In this document: piece by piece, positions 32,661 through 43,969 of the stretch
Position numbering within the stretch: position 1 is the first letter of the stretch
Layout of the letters: each line of letters opens with the position of its first letter
DNA from: Camellia lanceoleosa
Taxonomy: Eukaryota; Streptophyta; Magnoliopsida; Ericales; Theaceae
Assembly (NCBI GenBank): GCA_025200525.1
Contig: CM045762.1
Coordinates: 91,640,717-91,704,716, forward strand
Length of the DNA: 64,000 nt
Reading direction: 5' to 3'
Translations under genes and position numbers: made by a program
The notes under the pieces: model-generated
Databases searched by the model: none
What the model was told of the DNA's origin: nothing
Seen by the model: the letters and a program-made list of their open reading frames with translations, nothing else

Positions 32661-35600
32661 TGAGTTCCTTACTTTATATACCCCTTTCTTGCGTAAGATC
32701 TTGACCCTCTTTGCTTATTGTTTCAAGTTTAGTCTATAACTGATAAAATTTCTGATTTTGTGTGCTTTAGATCTTTGTTTAAGGTCAGTTTGATGTTTGG
32801 GGATGTTTCCTCCCTCCAAGGCCTTGTTAGGACTTGTTTTAGGCCATACCTTTTGGCCATTGTCTTTGTCTTTGCATGACCTCTCTACCATTGAAATCCA
32901 GAGGATTTTCAATTGTGGAGAGATGGTTTTAGTGTCCTAAATGGGAGAGGGTCATCCCCTTTCCATGTTGTCTTTAATACTTGCATAAATTGCTTATGTT
33001 TGTAGCATGTGTGCTATGCTTGTTTTAGCTTCATTTCAGTATGTATTAGGCTTTGTTTTGCCATGATACACCCCTGTTTTGAGTTGGTTTAGACATACCA
33101 TGCATGCTTTGTATACTTGTCTTGTAATCCCATGATTTGCCTTAACATGCACCATGTTGTAACATGTCTTTTTAGCGCGATTTTGGCTTAACTTCATGAA
33201 GCTTTTAGCCATGTTATGACATGCTTAAGCTTTGATTTTGGTCTTTTGGCCATGCTTACATTGTTTTGTATAGCCACCATGCATTCTAGCTTGTTAGCTT
33301 TGGGTGTGTGAGTCATTAGCATGCTTTACTTGGCTCATTTCAATGATTTGACATCATTAGTTATGATATTTCAACCCATGTTCCATGCTTGTATGCTTGC
33401 ATTTGCCATTCTTTCAATGCTCTGAAGAGTTGGTGTCTTATACTCCATGATTGGGTCATTGTGTATGCCATCATGCTTGGGCCTTTGGGATGCCATCTAA
33501 GTGGGTTTTTTGGGCTCATTTTGACATGTCATAACTCTGTTTTTGGTTGCTTAAATCATGCCATGTTTGGTTGTATTAGGTGTAGTATAACACCTCTTCG
33601 ATGGCCTTGCATGCCTCATGATTTTGCCCCTTTGTTTTAGCTTGTTTTGGCTTTGGTCATTGCATGTTTTAGGCTCACTTTGCCATGATTTAGGACTATT
33701 TTGGGTCATACTTTCCATATGCTCTTTGTTTTGTGTAGCTCTGGTTCAAGTCCCTTTACTAGTCCTAGGCTTTAAGCCTCATGCATGCTTCACTTGTGTA
33801 GTTTGGTTGATTTGGCATCATCCCTTGCATGTTTTCAGAGCTTAACATGTTTGTCACATGTCCATGTTTGTCTCTTTTAAGTGTTCTTAAAAGCTACCAT
33901 TTGATGCCTAAGTGTTGGACCATTTATACATGCATGTTTGTATGTGCATTTGTCCTCATTTTCTTTATGCTTTGGCCACTGATTTGGGCCTATTTGAGAG
34001 TTGTCCATATTGGTTTAAGCCCATCCCCGCATGTTGTTGCATGCTTGCCTTGCATGGTAAATTGCATTTTGTAACATGCTAATTCAATTGTGCCTTGTTG
34101 CATACTTAGTCCATAACATTTTGTTGCATGCTTAAGTGGTATTGCATTTGGCATGCTTTTGTTGAGTTGCTTTGCATGTTTGCATATCTTGTCCCTTTAC
34201 ATGTTGTCACATGTTTGCCTTGCATGCTTGAATGTCCATGTTGCATTTTGCATGCTTATCTAAGTTGCATTTTGCATGCTTGTCTAAGTTGCATTTTCCA
34301 TACTTGTTAGCTTGTACTTTGTCATGTGCTTGATATGTTGTCACATATCATTGCATACTTGTTGCATGCTTGAGTTATTTGCATGCTTGTTCACATGCTC
34401 ATGTTGCATTAGCTTACTTGCATGCTTAGGTTGCATAGCATTTTGCATGCATCCCTTGCCTCTTGATCAATCATGATAGAGGATGGGGGTCCCTTTTGTG
34501 TCTATGTGCATTTCATTCCATATTAAAAAGCACAATTCGGCTCCTTTGGCCATCATGCATTGAAACGCGTGATTGATGGCTCGAGAGTCGAGAACCATAC
34601 TCCCTTGAGCTCATGACATGATAGAGAGGGTGGTGGTGCAAACATTGCCTTGAAAATGCATTGCCATGCTCTGTTTGTCCTCTGTTGCAGTAAAACAGTA
34701 TTCTGCAGGAAGAGATGGTCGGTCGACCATATTTAGTGCTAGCCGGCTACAAATTGTTGGCCGAGATCCTCACATTTGGACGATGACCAGTTACCCATGA
34801 CCGGTGGCCTTACCTCTTGGTCGGTGACATCTCACAGCACCTAGAAAGTGGTTCAGAAGCATCCTATAGACTTGTGCAGTTACCAGAGGTGCAGAGCAGT
34901 GTAAACAGAGACAATATGTGGCATAGCGATGGATTTCCGAGTAGAGCTAAGCATGCAGGCATTCATCCCTCTTCCCGAGGCCTCTTTACTGCTTTAGTAG
35001 CTTAATTAATCTTTTAATTAGTTATGTGGCTTTGTAATTAATTAATTAGCTTCTTAGTTAGTTAATTTGTATTATTCTTTCGGTCCCTCCGTCGAAAGGG
35101 TACAATTGTTGTAATAAGCGTGCGTGTGTGTGATGCATGTCTTCCAACCCCACATCTTTCTCCCTTTCACTTAACCGTTTATGATGGTTAGTTTTAGGGA
35201 ATATTTTATTTAGCATACCTTATGCTGTGCATGTTTGCATCATTCATCTGTATTGCATGCACGGGGCTCGACGCATCATACTAACTGCATAGTATTTCAA
35301 TCCCAACTTGAATACGTGTATCGAGTTGTTGCATTTCACATGCCATTCTTAGATTAGCCGAGCCTATTCTAATTGCATTCCGCATGTGTTGCATTAGCCA
35401 TTGCTAACATGAACTAGGATCATGCATGATTACTAACTAGTTTCTTTCTTTGGCTCGGAGTACACTGTGAGTGTTTATGCTTTAGCATCTTGAATGTATG
35501 TGATTGTAACATGAAAGCATGCTTCCATGCGGCTAATTGCTTATGTGATATAACTGCCTGAATGCCTATGGGTGAAGGTTGGATTTCTTGAATTGGGACA

Positions 35601-36154
35601 ATTCATGGAAATCCATGTTTTAGCCTACTTGCGAGAAGTAAATCTCAAACCATTTCCAAACAAAATGGATATGCGATGCTTTGTTCCAAATTAGGCGATC
35701 TAGTCTATACTTGTTTACTGTGCGCATCACATAGTAAGATTAGCTAATTAACCGGAATAAGGGCACATATGTTTTCAAAAACGAGATATCATATTTAGTA
35801 GTGGCCGATCTTTGATTGGGCGAGCGGGGGTACTCATAGCTGACCTTCCCCAATCGTACCCAAGTTTCCGAGCCGAGGCAACTTTGGTGATGACGGACAC
35901 GTAGCCTTAGGCAACGAGTTAGGGTTTCCTAAATCCCCCCAAAATAAAATATTTAGGTGGCGACTCTGTATCTGGCAAAGCAGTCCATGTTTGGCACTTC
36001 TTTCTAAAAAATCAGTTTTCGAAAACGATTTGCCGGATTTGGACTCTTTGGTGATTTATCAGTCTTGCATTGCACTTTGTAAGATCATATTAAAAACCGT
36101 GACAATTGAGTCCGAACTGTGGTAGCTAGGCCCCTGGGGTGCGTCCACAGTTTC

Positions 36155-36174
36155 CGGTGACTTTGCTGGAGATT
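36155..36174 (+). promoter_or_regulatory. Primer-binding site of Element 4 (mutated)
   Basis: CGGTGACTTTGCTGGAGATT, aligned to TGGCGACTCTGCTGGGGATT of Element 1, with four transition-type changes. It starts 5 bases after the LTR end. Post-insertion decay is the simplest reading. Confidence 0.75.
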
Positions 36175-36195
36175 TAGAGAGCTTGACTTAAACTC

Positions 36196-36411
36196 GTGAT
36201 ATTTTGTTTTGATTACACTTATATGTCTTTTTGCATTGCATTTGCATTGATGCGCCTAGGACACCGTGTTTGCCGTATGCTATTCCTGAACGGTTTGTCG
36301 GAGGCCCGCTTTGAGAAGCATACCACAAGGCTGACCGGTTACGGGCTCTACCACGACGGGAACACAAACCCTGGTTTTTATCGGGACACCCTTTTTGACC
36401 ATTCGACCTAG
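36196..36411 (+). CDS. Possible short leader ORF, 71 codons
   Basis: Counterpart of 10497-10697 in Element 1. Starts MIFCFDYTYM, contains LGHRVCRMLFLNGL and YHDGNTNPGF. It lies shortly after the primer-binding site and inside the proposed leader intron. No domain recognised, and divergence from the other copy suggests little selection. Confidence 0.3.
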   Translation: MIFCFDYTYMSFCIAFALMRLGHRVCRMLFLNGLSEARFEKHTTRLTGYGLYHDGNTNPGFYRDTLFDHST

Positions 36412-36917
36412 TGCATATTCGGAATCCATAGTGACTATTCCAAACTAGGACAGGTTGCTTACCCGATTATAGGTTGTTTGAAACCGTTATGTGCGTAGTG
36501 AAACCCTAGCTACTTACAAAGTAGGACAGGGAAACCCTACCCCAACATAGGGGTGTTTTGGCTCTCATTTGCTTGCTATGTGCTTTTAGAATGCATCTCT
36601 ACAAGAATGCACGTATCAGTTTGCAAGTCTGGGTATCAGGCTTGTGGGCATCAATGTTTTGAGAATCAGTTATATCTGCGGGTATCAGATTCAGTTTTTT
36701 GGGGCAGTGATTTTGGGAAACAGTGATCAATAGTCGAATACAGTTATTCAGCTATGCTTATATCTGTTCTAGTGAAATTGGGCTGAGATGCCGCCTATTT
36801 TCTCTTTCAGTTCAGAGATTTAGTTCAGAATAGCTAGTGTTCTCCTTCGCTGAGGCAAGGTAGACATCTGATCCATCAGTCACCAGTCACATCACCTCCG
36901 TTCAGTTCAACGAACTT
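36412..36917 (+). other. 5' leader of Element 4
   Basis: Non-coding; holds the acceptor-like TTTTCTCTTTCAG ending at 36810, 107 bases before the gag ATG. GTATCAG words repeat at 36615-36690. Confidence 0.55.
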
Positions 36918-37930
36918 ATGATGACACAAAATTCAGAGGAAATTGTGGTTATGGCAGCCGCGTTAAACTAAGGAATCATCTTGCACGGTGAGACCGATGT
37001 TGAAGTACCACACCCGCCCAGGTCGCTTGCCGCACACCCGATCTGGGAACCCCAGTTGTTTCAAGCCCGTGAGCCCACTACATTTGAGTTGATGGGAATG
37101 ATTGGTGACCTTCAGAGGTCTGTGGCCGATCTCACCTACGGAATGTCGGCTCCGCCACCAACCACATCGTATGCCGGGAACTTCATGCCAGAGAAGCCCC
37201 CGCTACTGGGGCGAATTGTAATTGAGCTCAGCCAACCTGAAGTTGTCTCAAGCTCCAGCAATGACATGTCGACAACAACGAGGCTCCACTCTGATCAAGC
37301 AACCCAAACCTTCCACCAAGCTGAGGCTAGTGGAAAGAACCAGATGAAGGTGGACACTGATCCCTACGAACAACTCCAGTAAGCTGTTGAGGCTCTAAAA
37401 GCCGGTGGGTTGAATAAGCAACAAGTACTTGCGGTTGTGGCTAAGACTGTGGATGGCATCTTCCCCACTCAGACCGAGAGCCGTTCAAGCCAAAGGGAAA
37501 ATCGGGATGGGGACCGTCGTACCCGAACCGTTCCTTCCAATCCTAACCTTGAACCTGGAAAAGATCAGAGAACCAAGGCAGCACCTGCCGACCCTTTTGC
37601 TAGTGCATCCAGCAAAAATCCGTAGACTTCGAAGTATCTGCCTCGAGGTCGCAGAGTCTTTCGTGCCCTCTACATGCCTTTGTCTAAAGCACTTCAAATC
37701 CTGGCTGAAAAGGGGCATCTTAAACCTCTTGAGACTCGACCTCTCCCAAGTAACCTCCCTCTCTCACATGATGCTACTCAGTACTACGCGTACCATCAAC
37801 AGACTGGTCATATTCCGTCTTCACCATGAAGTACAGGACTTGATTGACAACGAGGTCATCCTCCAACCAAGCTCAGCAAAGTCTGTCGTCACCGGGTTAG
37901 TGGATTTCGAGGATAGTATGAGTATGTGAT
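36918..37930 (+). pseudogene. gag: gag remnant (Element 4)
   Basis: One frame from ATG 36918 (MMTQNSEEIVVM) runs through TAA at 36969, TAA at 37380 and TAG at 37623. It includes ELMGMIGDLQRSVADLTYG and KYLPRGRRVFRALYMPLSK, the pre-knuckle segment. The knuckle has decayed (YYAYHQQTGH, first Cys lost) and is followed by a frameshift near 37820; the tail is then in another frame (FRLHHEVQDLIDNEV). The capsid core seen in Element 5 is missing. The knuckle codon that is TAA in Elements 2, 3 and 5 is CAA here. Confidence 0.75.
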
Positions 37931-38450
37931 CAGGGGTTGGACCACCTGCGGCGGTGCTCAGTTTGCCTCAAATGTGGTGTATGGCATGCACTATTTTGAG
38001 CATTTACGAATGCTGGTTTTTTTTTGTAGTTTCTGGCTTGGGTGTTGAGTCAGTTCTTTGGTTTTGTTTAGAGTCTGTCTCGTTGTTTTGAGTCAGTCCT
38101 TTCATATTGAGTCAGTTGAGTTTGTCTTGTTCTATTGAGTCAGTCCCATTGTATAGAATGTCAAGGGATTCCGGGGATGTCACCTCGGACATCACTTGCT
38201 TTACTTTGTGTTTGTCTTTTCCCTTTCTTTTGAGTCTGTCTCTGCTGTGGAGCCAGTTGCAACCAGGAAATTTAACTGAAACAGCTGTGGCTATCATGTT
38301 TTTGTGCTTATTGCTACTTTGAGCCTATTGTGCCAACAGGTCTAAAATGAAATGGTGGAGCATCTCACCTGCTCTTCTGTGCCTTAAAGTCATTGCATTG
38401 ACCTAAGTTTTTCAAAACTTTTCGAACACTGTGATAAAAACAAAGAGGGA
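37931..38450. other. Spacer between gag and pol remnants (Element 4)
   Basis: TGAGTCAG recurs at about 38047, 38091, 38108 and 38137. No protease; collinear (inverted) with 8441-8951. Confidence 0.6.
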
Positions 38451-39180
38451 GGAATTCCTCAGGTTTTGTAAAACTTGATCATTTGAGAGAAAGAAAGGCG
38501 TGCTAGCCCCTTAATTAATGAAATCATGCTTGTTAGTTTGAGTACTGAGAAGGACCCTGGCTTGATCCAGATTGGTTCTATACTATCTTCAGCGCGAGCG
38601 ATTTGTCGCTTTCTTAAAAGATTTCAAAAAATGTTTTGTGCGGTCCTGCGAAGACTTGTGTGGAATCGCTCCTGAGATTGTGCAGCCTAGGATCGCTCTT
38701 AGCCTCGAGACTCGACCCCTTTTACTTTCGAACCTTGAACTTGGATTTAGAATGTTCAATGGTCAACCACAATGTAAGGCCTGTGTGGCCAGATTCGAAG
38801 CAGCCCTCGAACAAGAGGCAAGAAAATCAAATCAAGAAGATCAGGTGTTATCAAAAGAAGCTTGCAAAGCTAGATCAGAAGCACCCCTCGAACTAGGGGC
38901 AAAAATGTCAGATGTGCTCGAAGAGCCGAAAATGGATCATCGTGCAAATCAACGAAGATTGGCAAGAATGCCAAATCCCAGAAGGGAAAAAAGAAGAAAG
39001 TATTGTTGAAGAACAATTGAGCTCCTACCCATAACACTAAGGGCAAATTCAGCCCCCATTGGATGGACTTTTACATCGTCAACGAACAGCAGCCATTCTC
39101 CTAGATTCAGATGACTTCAGGATCTCAAAACCATTTGACATGGACAAAGCTACGCTTTTACCCTTGAGAGGCTCGCTGGG
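38451..39180 (+). pseudogene. Deleted pol remnant (Element 4)
   Basis: RT lead from about 38520 (EIVQPRIALSLETRPL corresponds to the IVQHQIPLDPEAQP region of Element 5), the join near 38720, the RNase H fragment QCKACVARFEAALEQEA, then the integrase C-terminus near 39040-39170 (ILLDSDDFRISKPFDMDK in another frame). Same structure as in Element 1 at 98% or so of positions over the join by eye. Not functional. Confidence 0.75.
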
Positions 39181-39381
39181 CCAAAAACCTGGAAGGGCGA
39201 CCCAGGCAACAGTTAGAGCAAATGAAAAAAGAAGAAAAGAAAAGAACAAAAAAGAAAAAAATGCAAAGAAAATAAGAAAATAGAAGAAGAACAAAAAGAA
39301 GAAAAGAATTCAAAAGAAAAGAAAAACAAAGCTCGCAAGGTTGAAAACCCAGAAGGGCGGCCTTGGCAAAAGTTAGAGCGT
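39161..39381 (+). repeat. Paired direct repeats with purine-rich spacer (Element 4)
   Basis: Copies 39161-39219 and 39331-39381 on the sense strand, with an almost pure A/G spacer of about 110 bp. Confidence 0.8.
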
Positions 39382-39588
39382 AAAAGGTGAGGGTTAATAC
39401 ACGAGTGTACCTTAACCTGAACTACGTAAGGCTTGACTCCCATGTTTGGGATACGTAGGCAACTTCATTCTGAAGTCCAGCCATAAACACTTCCAAATTG
39501 ATTGTGTCCATGTAATGGTTTTGATCATCTTTGCCTTCTCTGAATCCGAGAATTTGGTTATGTTCATCACTCTGAGGACGACTACAAT

Positions 39589-39740
39589 GTGCTGCGGTGC
39601 CATTCAAACAAGGGGCAACTTTCCGTTGCAATTCAATGCGCTGCAGTCCCATTCAGACAAGGGGCAACTTTCTGTTGCTATACAATGTGCTGCGGTGCTA
39701 TTCAAACAAGGGGGAACTTTCCGTTGCCATGTAGTGTCCT
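39589..39740. repeat. About 58-bp repeat, 3 copies
   Basis: GTGCTGCGGTGCCATTCAAA-type units followed by GGGGCAACTTTCCGTTGC; inverted relative to 7250-7390 of Element 1. Confidence 0.85.
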
Positions 39741-39779
39741 TCAGACAAGGGAAAGTTTTTCCATTGTTATGGATCTGAG

Positions 39780-40060
39780 GTTGTGCATCTCAAGAGTAGG
39801 TTTCGTGCTTGTTGAGCATTGACCGCTTGCAAAAATAGTTTTTGAGATTTTTTTTACTGAGGTTGACTAATTCTCTCGAAAATTATTCCATTTTTCCAAA
39901 ACTGGACCATTTCTTGGACCCGAAAAAGGAAAATTTTCAGTGCTCATAGCCTGACTTGCATGATTTCAAATCAGAAAATTGAACAAGCATGTTAATCTAA
40001 CTCTCATATTGGTCAAAATTGTTTTAGTAGAAAACCAAAACAAAAATGGTCAAAATAATG
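39780..40060. other. Conserved non-coding block (Element 4)
   Basis: Inverted copy of 6995-7200, with CTCATAGCCTGACTTGCATG. Confidence 0.65.
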
Positions 40061-40064
40061 AACT

Positions 40065-40350
40065 AAGGGCACAGTTGAGTCAGGTATTCTGTCTGTGCCC
40101 CATTGTCAACATGCTTGCCAAGAAGGGCACTCTACCTGCCAGAAAGGGCACAGCTAAACTCGTCAGTAAAGGGCTGAAAGTTCTCTTATCCTCCAAGGAA
40201 CGAGGTATCAACCCAAATGTGAAGCACGAATTGGAATGGATCAAGATACTCTACTCCCTCATCCGAGGCATCGACTAGACGTCACCGGAAGAAATAGCCG
40301 CGAGCTGATAGTGTTGGGCATGAGCCCACAACTTCCTGTTCATCCATCAA
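40065..40350 (-). pseudogene. Antisense ORF remnant (DUF7745/plant-mobile-domain-like, Element 4)
   Basis: Minus-strand sequence matches 6560-6942 of Element 1, including the tail MLTMGHRQNT and the exon 2 start region near 40330. It is more strongly shortened than in Element 1. The plus-strand open frame 39979-40278 is only its complement. Confidence 0.5.
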
Positions 40351-40934
40351 CCACCAAGGGGAGGGATGAAAAATGAGAAATTGAAGAATAGAGAGATGTG
40401 CGATGAGAGAAAAAGTGAGAAAAGGGCTTTTTCAGAAAAATAGAGATTGAGTGCCAAAGTGATGTGAGAATCAAAAATGAGAAATGGTGGGAAACAATAC
40501 CCGGAGAAACTGGCTCCTCGTGATCTGAGAGGCCCCTTGTCTTTGGAACACGTCTGAGTGTCGTGTTCGTTGTTTTGTTTGTCTCAATTCTTGTTTTGAG
40601 TCATTTCGAGTGTTACTCGATTTGTTTAGGTTGTTTACCTTTTTCGTTTTTCTCTGTTGAGTCATTTTCCTGTGTTCAGTCGTAGGCTCAATACCCAGTT
40701 AAGAACTCATTTCTTAAGTTCCAAAATAAATCGGTTTGTGCTCAGAGTGTTGTGTCGTTCTCCACATTTGTACAAAATAGGATTTGTTCTCTCAAAATTG
40801 CAGGGTTCAACCCAAGTCATGTCAGAACAGTATAACCAGGACCTATCTGAACCTATGGGTTTCGGATTGCGAAGCAAAGCAAAATAAACAAAATTCGGAG
40901 CATTTGAGTCTGTTACGACTCCTGCAAACTCCGT
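40351..40934. other. 3' region of Element 4, no gene
   Basis: Matches (inverted) 5960-6560 of Element 1, including GA-rich intron-like sequence near 40380-40450. No preserved frame. Confidence 0.55.
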
Positions 40935-41260
40935 CTTTCCATCTGCCGTGTGCAGAATTAAACAGAATACTGTGTTATGGGCTATGAGTTCAGAATGAGC
41001 AGTATTTGGAATGGGCTGTGTGTTCAGAATCAGCAGTGTCCTGCATCCACCGTGTGCAAAATTAAACAGAATACTGTGCTATGGGCTATGAGTTCAAAAT
41101 GAGCAGTATTCGGAATGAGCTGTGTGTTCAGAATCAGCAGTGTCCTGCATCTGCCGTGTGCAGAATAAACAGAATACTATGTTATGGGCCACGAGTTTAG
41201 AATGAGCAGTATTCAAAATGGGTTGTATGTTCAGAATCAGTTGTATGTTGTATAAGCCCT
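40935..41260. repeat. 104-bp tandem repeat, about 3 copies
   Basis: GCTATGAGTT at about 40981, 41085 and 41188 (decayed to GCCACGAGTT in the third). Degenerate copies continue to about 41370. Confidence 0.88.
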
Positions 41261-41750
41261 GTATTCAAAGTTATGGGCTGTAAGTTTAGAATTAACAATC
41301 TTCATAATAGGTTGTATGTTTGGAATCGACAGTGCGCTATACGGGCTGTGTGTTCAAAATCAATAGAATACTTTGTCGACTATTTTTGTGCTAGAATGGC
41401 AATCAGAAGTGCTCTTCCTGAGTACCAATCTCTACCAAGGTTATCTTGGCTGTGATTGCAATGAGGGAAAGTTGTAAGTATGATCAGGAAGAAAAGCGGC
41501 ATCCGTGGTTTCCCCAGCAGATGTTGCTCCTTGTCAGCATTTCAGCACCTTCATACTGTGAGTTGAAGGTTAGTGTTCGAACAACACAGCGGAAGATAGG
41601 GCGATTTATCGCCGTTCACCTCGCGAGGTGCTTTGTAAAGCGCCGCTTTGTTGCTTTCATGTATTGTATTTCATTCTATCTTTCTAGTTTCTTTCTCGTT
41701 TATGAACAATATTGTATGTACTGTTCATTCAGGGAAGTTCTAGTTCAGTT
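41261..41750. other. 3' region of Element 4, no gene
   Basis: Collinear (inverted) with 5310-5760 of Element 1. Contains an imperfect hairpin, CACCTCGCGAGGTG, at 41618-41631. Confidence 0.55.
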
Positions 41751-42368
41751 TTGATTGATACCTTTCTCCACTCGCGTGCCGCGTTTGGACGTATCCACAT
41801 GTTCGCGTTTATCACACGTCGTGCAACCTTTCTCTACTCTTGTGCCGCATTTGGACGTATCCGCATTGTTAAGTGCATCGCACTGTTTTGTGCACCAAAC
41901 TTTCATTTTACATGCATTTTATCGCGCTATTTTGCACTGTGACCATTACTTGCATTTTGTATGCATTTTATCGTGCTATTTTGCGCATCGCACTGTTTCG
42001 TGCACCAAACTTGCATTTTACATGCATTTCATTCGCGCTATTTTGTGCCGTGACCATTACTTGTATTTTGCATGCATTTTATCGTGCTATTTTGCGCATC
42101 GCACTGTTTTGTGCACCAAATTGCATTTTACATGCATTTCATTCGCACTATTTTGTGCACTTTACTTGCATTGTGCATGCATTGCATCATTCGCGCTATC
42201 TTGCGCATCTTACCTGCACTTGTCAGTGTATTGTATCGCGCTATCTTGTGCATCTTACCTACACTTGTTAGAGCATTGCATCGCACTGTTTTGTGCATTT
42301 AATCTGCATTGCACTGTCTTGTGCACATTGTATTTTTTGTATCACTCGCACTGTCTTGTGCACTCTCC
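41751..42368. repeat. Irregular repeats related to the 69-bp array of Element 1
   Basis: Words such as TTCGCGCTATTTTG, GCATCGCACTG and TACATGCATTT recur without a fixed period. They are the reverse complement of parts of the Element 1 unit (CGCAAGATAGCGCGAA). The 206-codon open frame here is a by-product. Confidence 0.75.
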
Positions 42369-42748
42369 GGTCTAGGAGACCTTAAAACCTCTGAAGGTGC
42401 AATTCCTTTGGTGTTTGTCGTGCCCGAACTACTTCCGATGCCCCGGTCTAGGAGACCTTAAATCCTCTGAAGGTGTAATTCCTTTGGTGTTTGTCGTGCC
42501 TAAACGACTTCCGGTGCCCTGGTCTAGGAGACCTTAAATCCTTTGAAGGTGCAATTCATTTGGTGTTTGTCATGCCCGAACGACTTCCGGTGCCCCGATC
42601 TAGGAGACCTTAAATTCTCTGAAGGTGCAATTCCTTTAGTGTTTTTCGTGCCCGAACGACTTCCGGTGTCCCGATCTAGGAGACCTTAAATCCTCTGAAG
42701 GTGCAATTCCTTTGGTGTTTGTCATGCCCGAACGACTTCTGGTGGTCT
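42369..42748. repeat. 76-bp tandem repeat, 5 copies
   Basis: TCTAGGAGACC at 42371, 42447, 42523, 42599 and 42675, exactly 76 bp apart. Not present in Element 1. Confidence 0.95.
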
Positions 42749-43220
42749 AGTATAGCCATTTGCCTGTGTTTGCGATGAGTTTCTAGGAGATCAACTGAGA
42801 TGGTGGAAACTAGAGTTCGAATGGCTCATGCCTAGAATGTAAAAGTTCGGGATTTCCGAGACTAAAGTCTAGTTTAAATACCTAGGGGTGTATCCCCGAC
42901 TTGAAATCTGTATGGAAGCCCCATAGGTTGAGGTAGCAGGTATGCGCCTCAATTCTGGATACTGAACCAACCTAGTATGTCATCCTATTGGAGAATAGGA
43001 AAAGCTGCGACCATAGCCAGGGAGAGGAGTAGTACCTATGGTTCAACAGAGAAGAAGGGGAAGATCCTACGCCAGCATGAGGTAGGACATTGCTAAGGTA
43101 GGTCATTGTCGATTGCCCCTGTAAGGTACCTTTACTTCCTAGCTATTACATTGTATATATTTTAGCTACTAGTATGACTATTACATTTCATATAGAATAT
43201 ATACTGCATTGTAGTTTGCA
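42749..43220. other. 3' region of Element 4, no gene
   Basis: Single-copy sequence within the element. No frame or domain. Confidence 0.5.
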
Positions 43221-43224
43221 TGCA

Positions 43225-43765
43225 TTTACTGCATATCCATCGTATCGCTTGCGCCTTTCCATGTTAAGCTTAGTCTGGCATGTGCCCATACTTTTCGCGT
43301 TAAAACATGGTTATGAGATTTTGTGTACGCGCCTATTCCACTAAGGGGATTGTGGTTTGAGGGTGACGGCACCATTTCCGTGTTAGACGTGGTTTGTTTG
43401 TGTCCATGCTTTTCCCAGGCAAGGTATGGTTTGGCCGCGAGCCTTATCCACTCCATCCATTGCATTTAGCTATAACATTTCATTTATACATAGAATATAT
43501 TGCATGCATTTACTACACACCCATTGTATCATATCCATTGTATCGCTCGCGCCTTTTCATGTTGAGCTTAGTCTGGCATGTACCCATACTTTTCGCGTTA
43601 AAACATGGTTATGAGATTTTTTGTACGCTCCTATTCCACTAAGGGGATTGTGGTTTAAGGGTGACGACACCATTTCCATGATAGACGTGGTTTGTTTGTG
43701 TCCACGCCTTTTCTAGGCAAGATATGGTTTGGCCGCGCGCTTTATTCAATTCATCCATTGCATCC
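43225..43765. repeat. 298-bp tandem duplication with a partial third copy
   Basis: TATCGCT at 43243 and 43541, 298 bp apart, with the following 200 bp matching. A partial third copy (CCTATTCCACTAAGGGGATT) lies at about 43907-43970. Confidence 0.9.
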
Positions 43766-43969
43766 ATTGCATTGTATTTTAGTGTGTTGCATCAGCGTTT
43801 AGGATCATGATCTTTCCTTAGCAGATCATTCCTCACTTATATCATGCCACCCAATTACTTATATTTTGTGTTCTGTCTATGACACACATAGTTCTACATG
43901 TGTACGTGCCTATTCCACTAAGGGGATTGTGGTTTGAGGGTGTCGGCACCTTTTCTATGGTAGACACAA

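Larger units (their letters stand above)
31923..36149 (+). repeat. 5' LTR of Element 4 (4227 bp)
   Basis: Starts TGTAGACACCCC, ends GTGCGTCCACA. TATA box at 32397; about 3.7 kb of LTR lies downstream of it. Clusters of GGCCGR-type words sit at 32130-32275 and 34700-34830, and TTGCATGC-rich irregular repeats at 34040-34460. No ORF of significance. Confidence 0.96.

Noticed and set aside
33389..34310. Series of 60-83-codon frames in the Element 4 LTR, repeated in the 3' LTR
   Set aside because: Conservation between the LTRs reflects recent common origin, not coding; Cys/His-rich composition comes from TTGCATGC-rich DNA.
41755..42375. 206-codon plus-strand frame
   Set aside because: Lies in irregular C/T-rich repeats; neighbouring frames are equally open, and Element 1 does not keep it.
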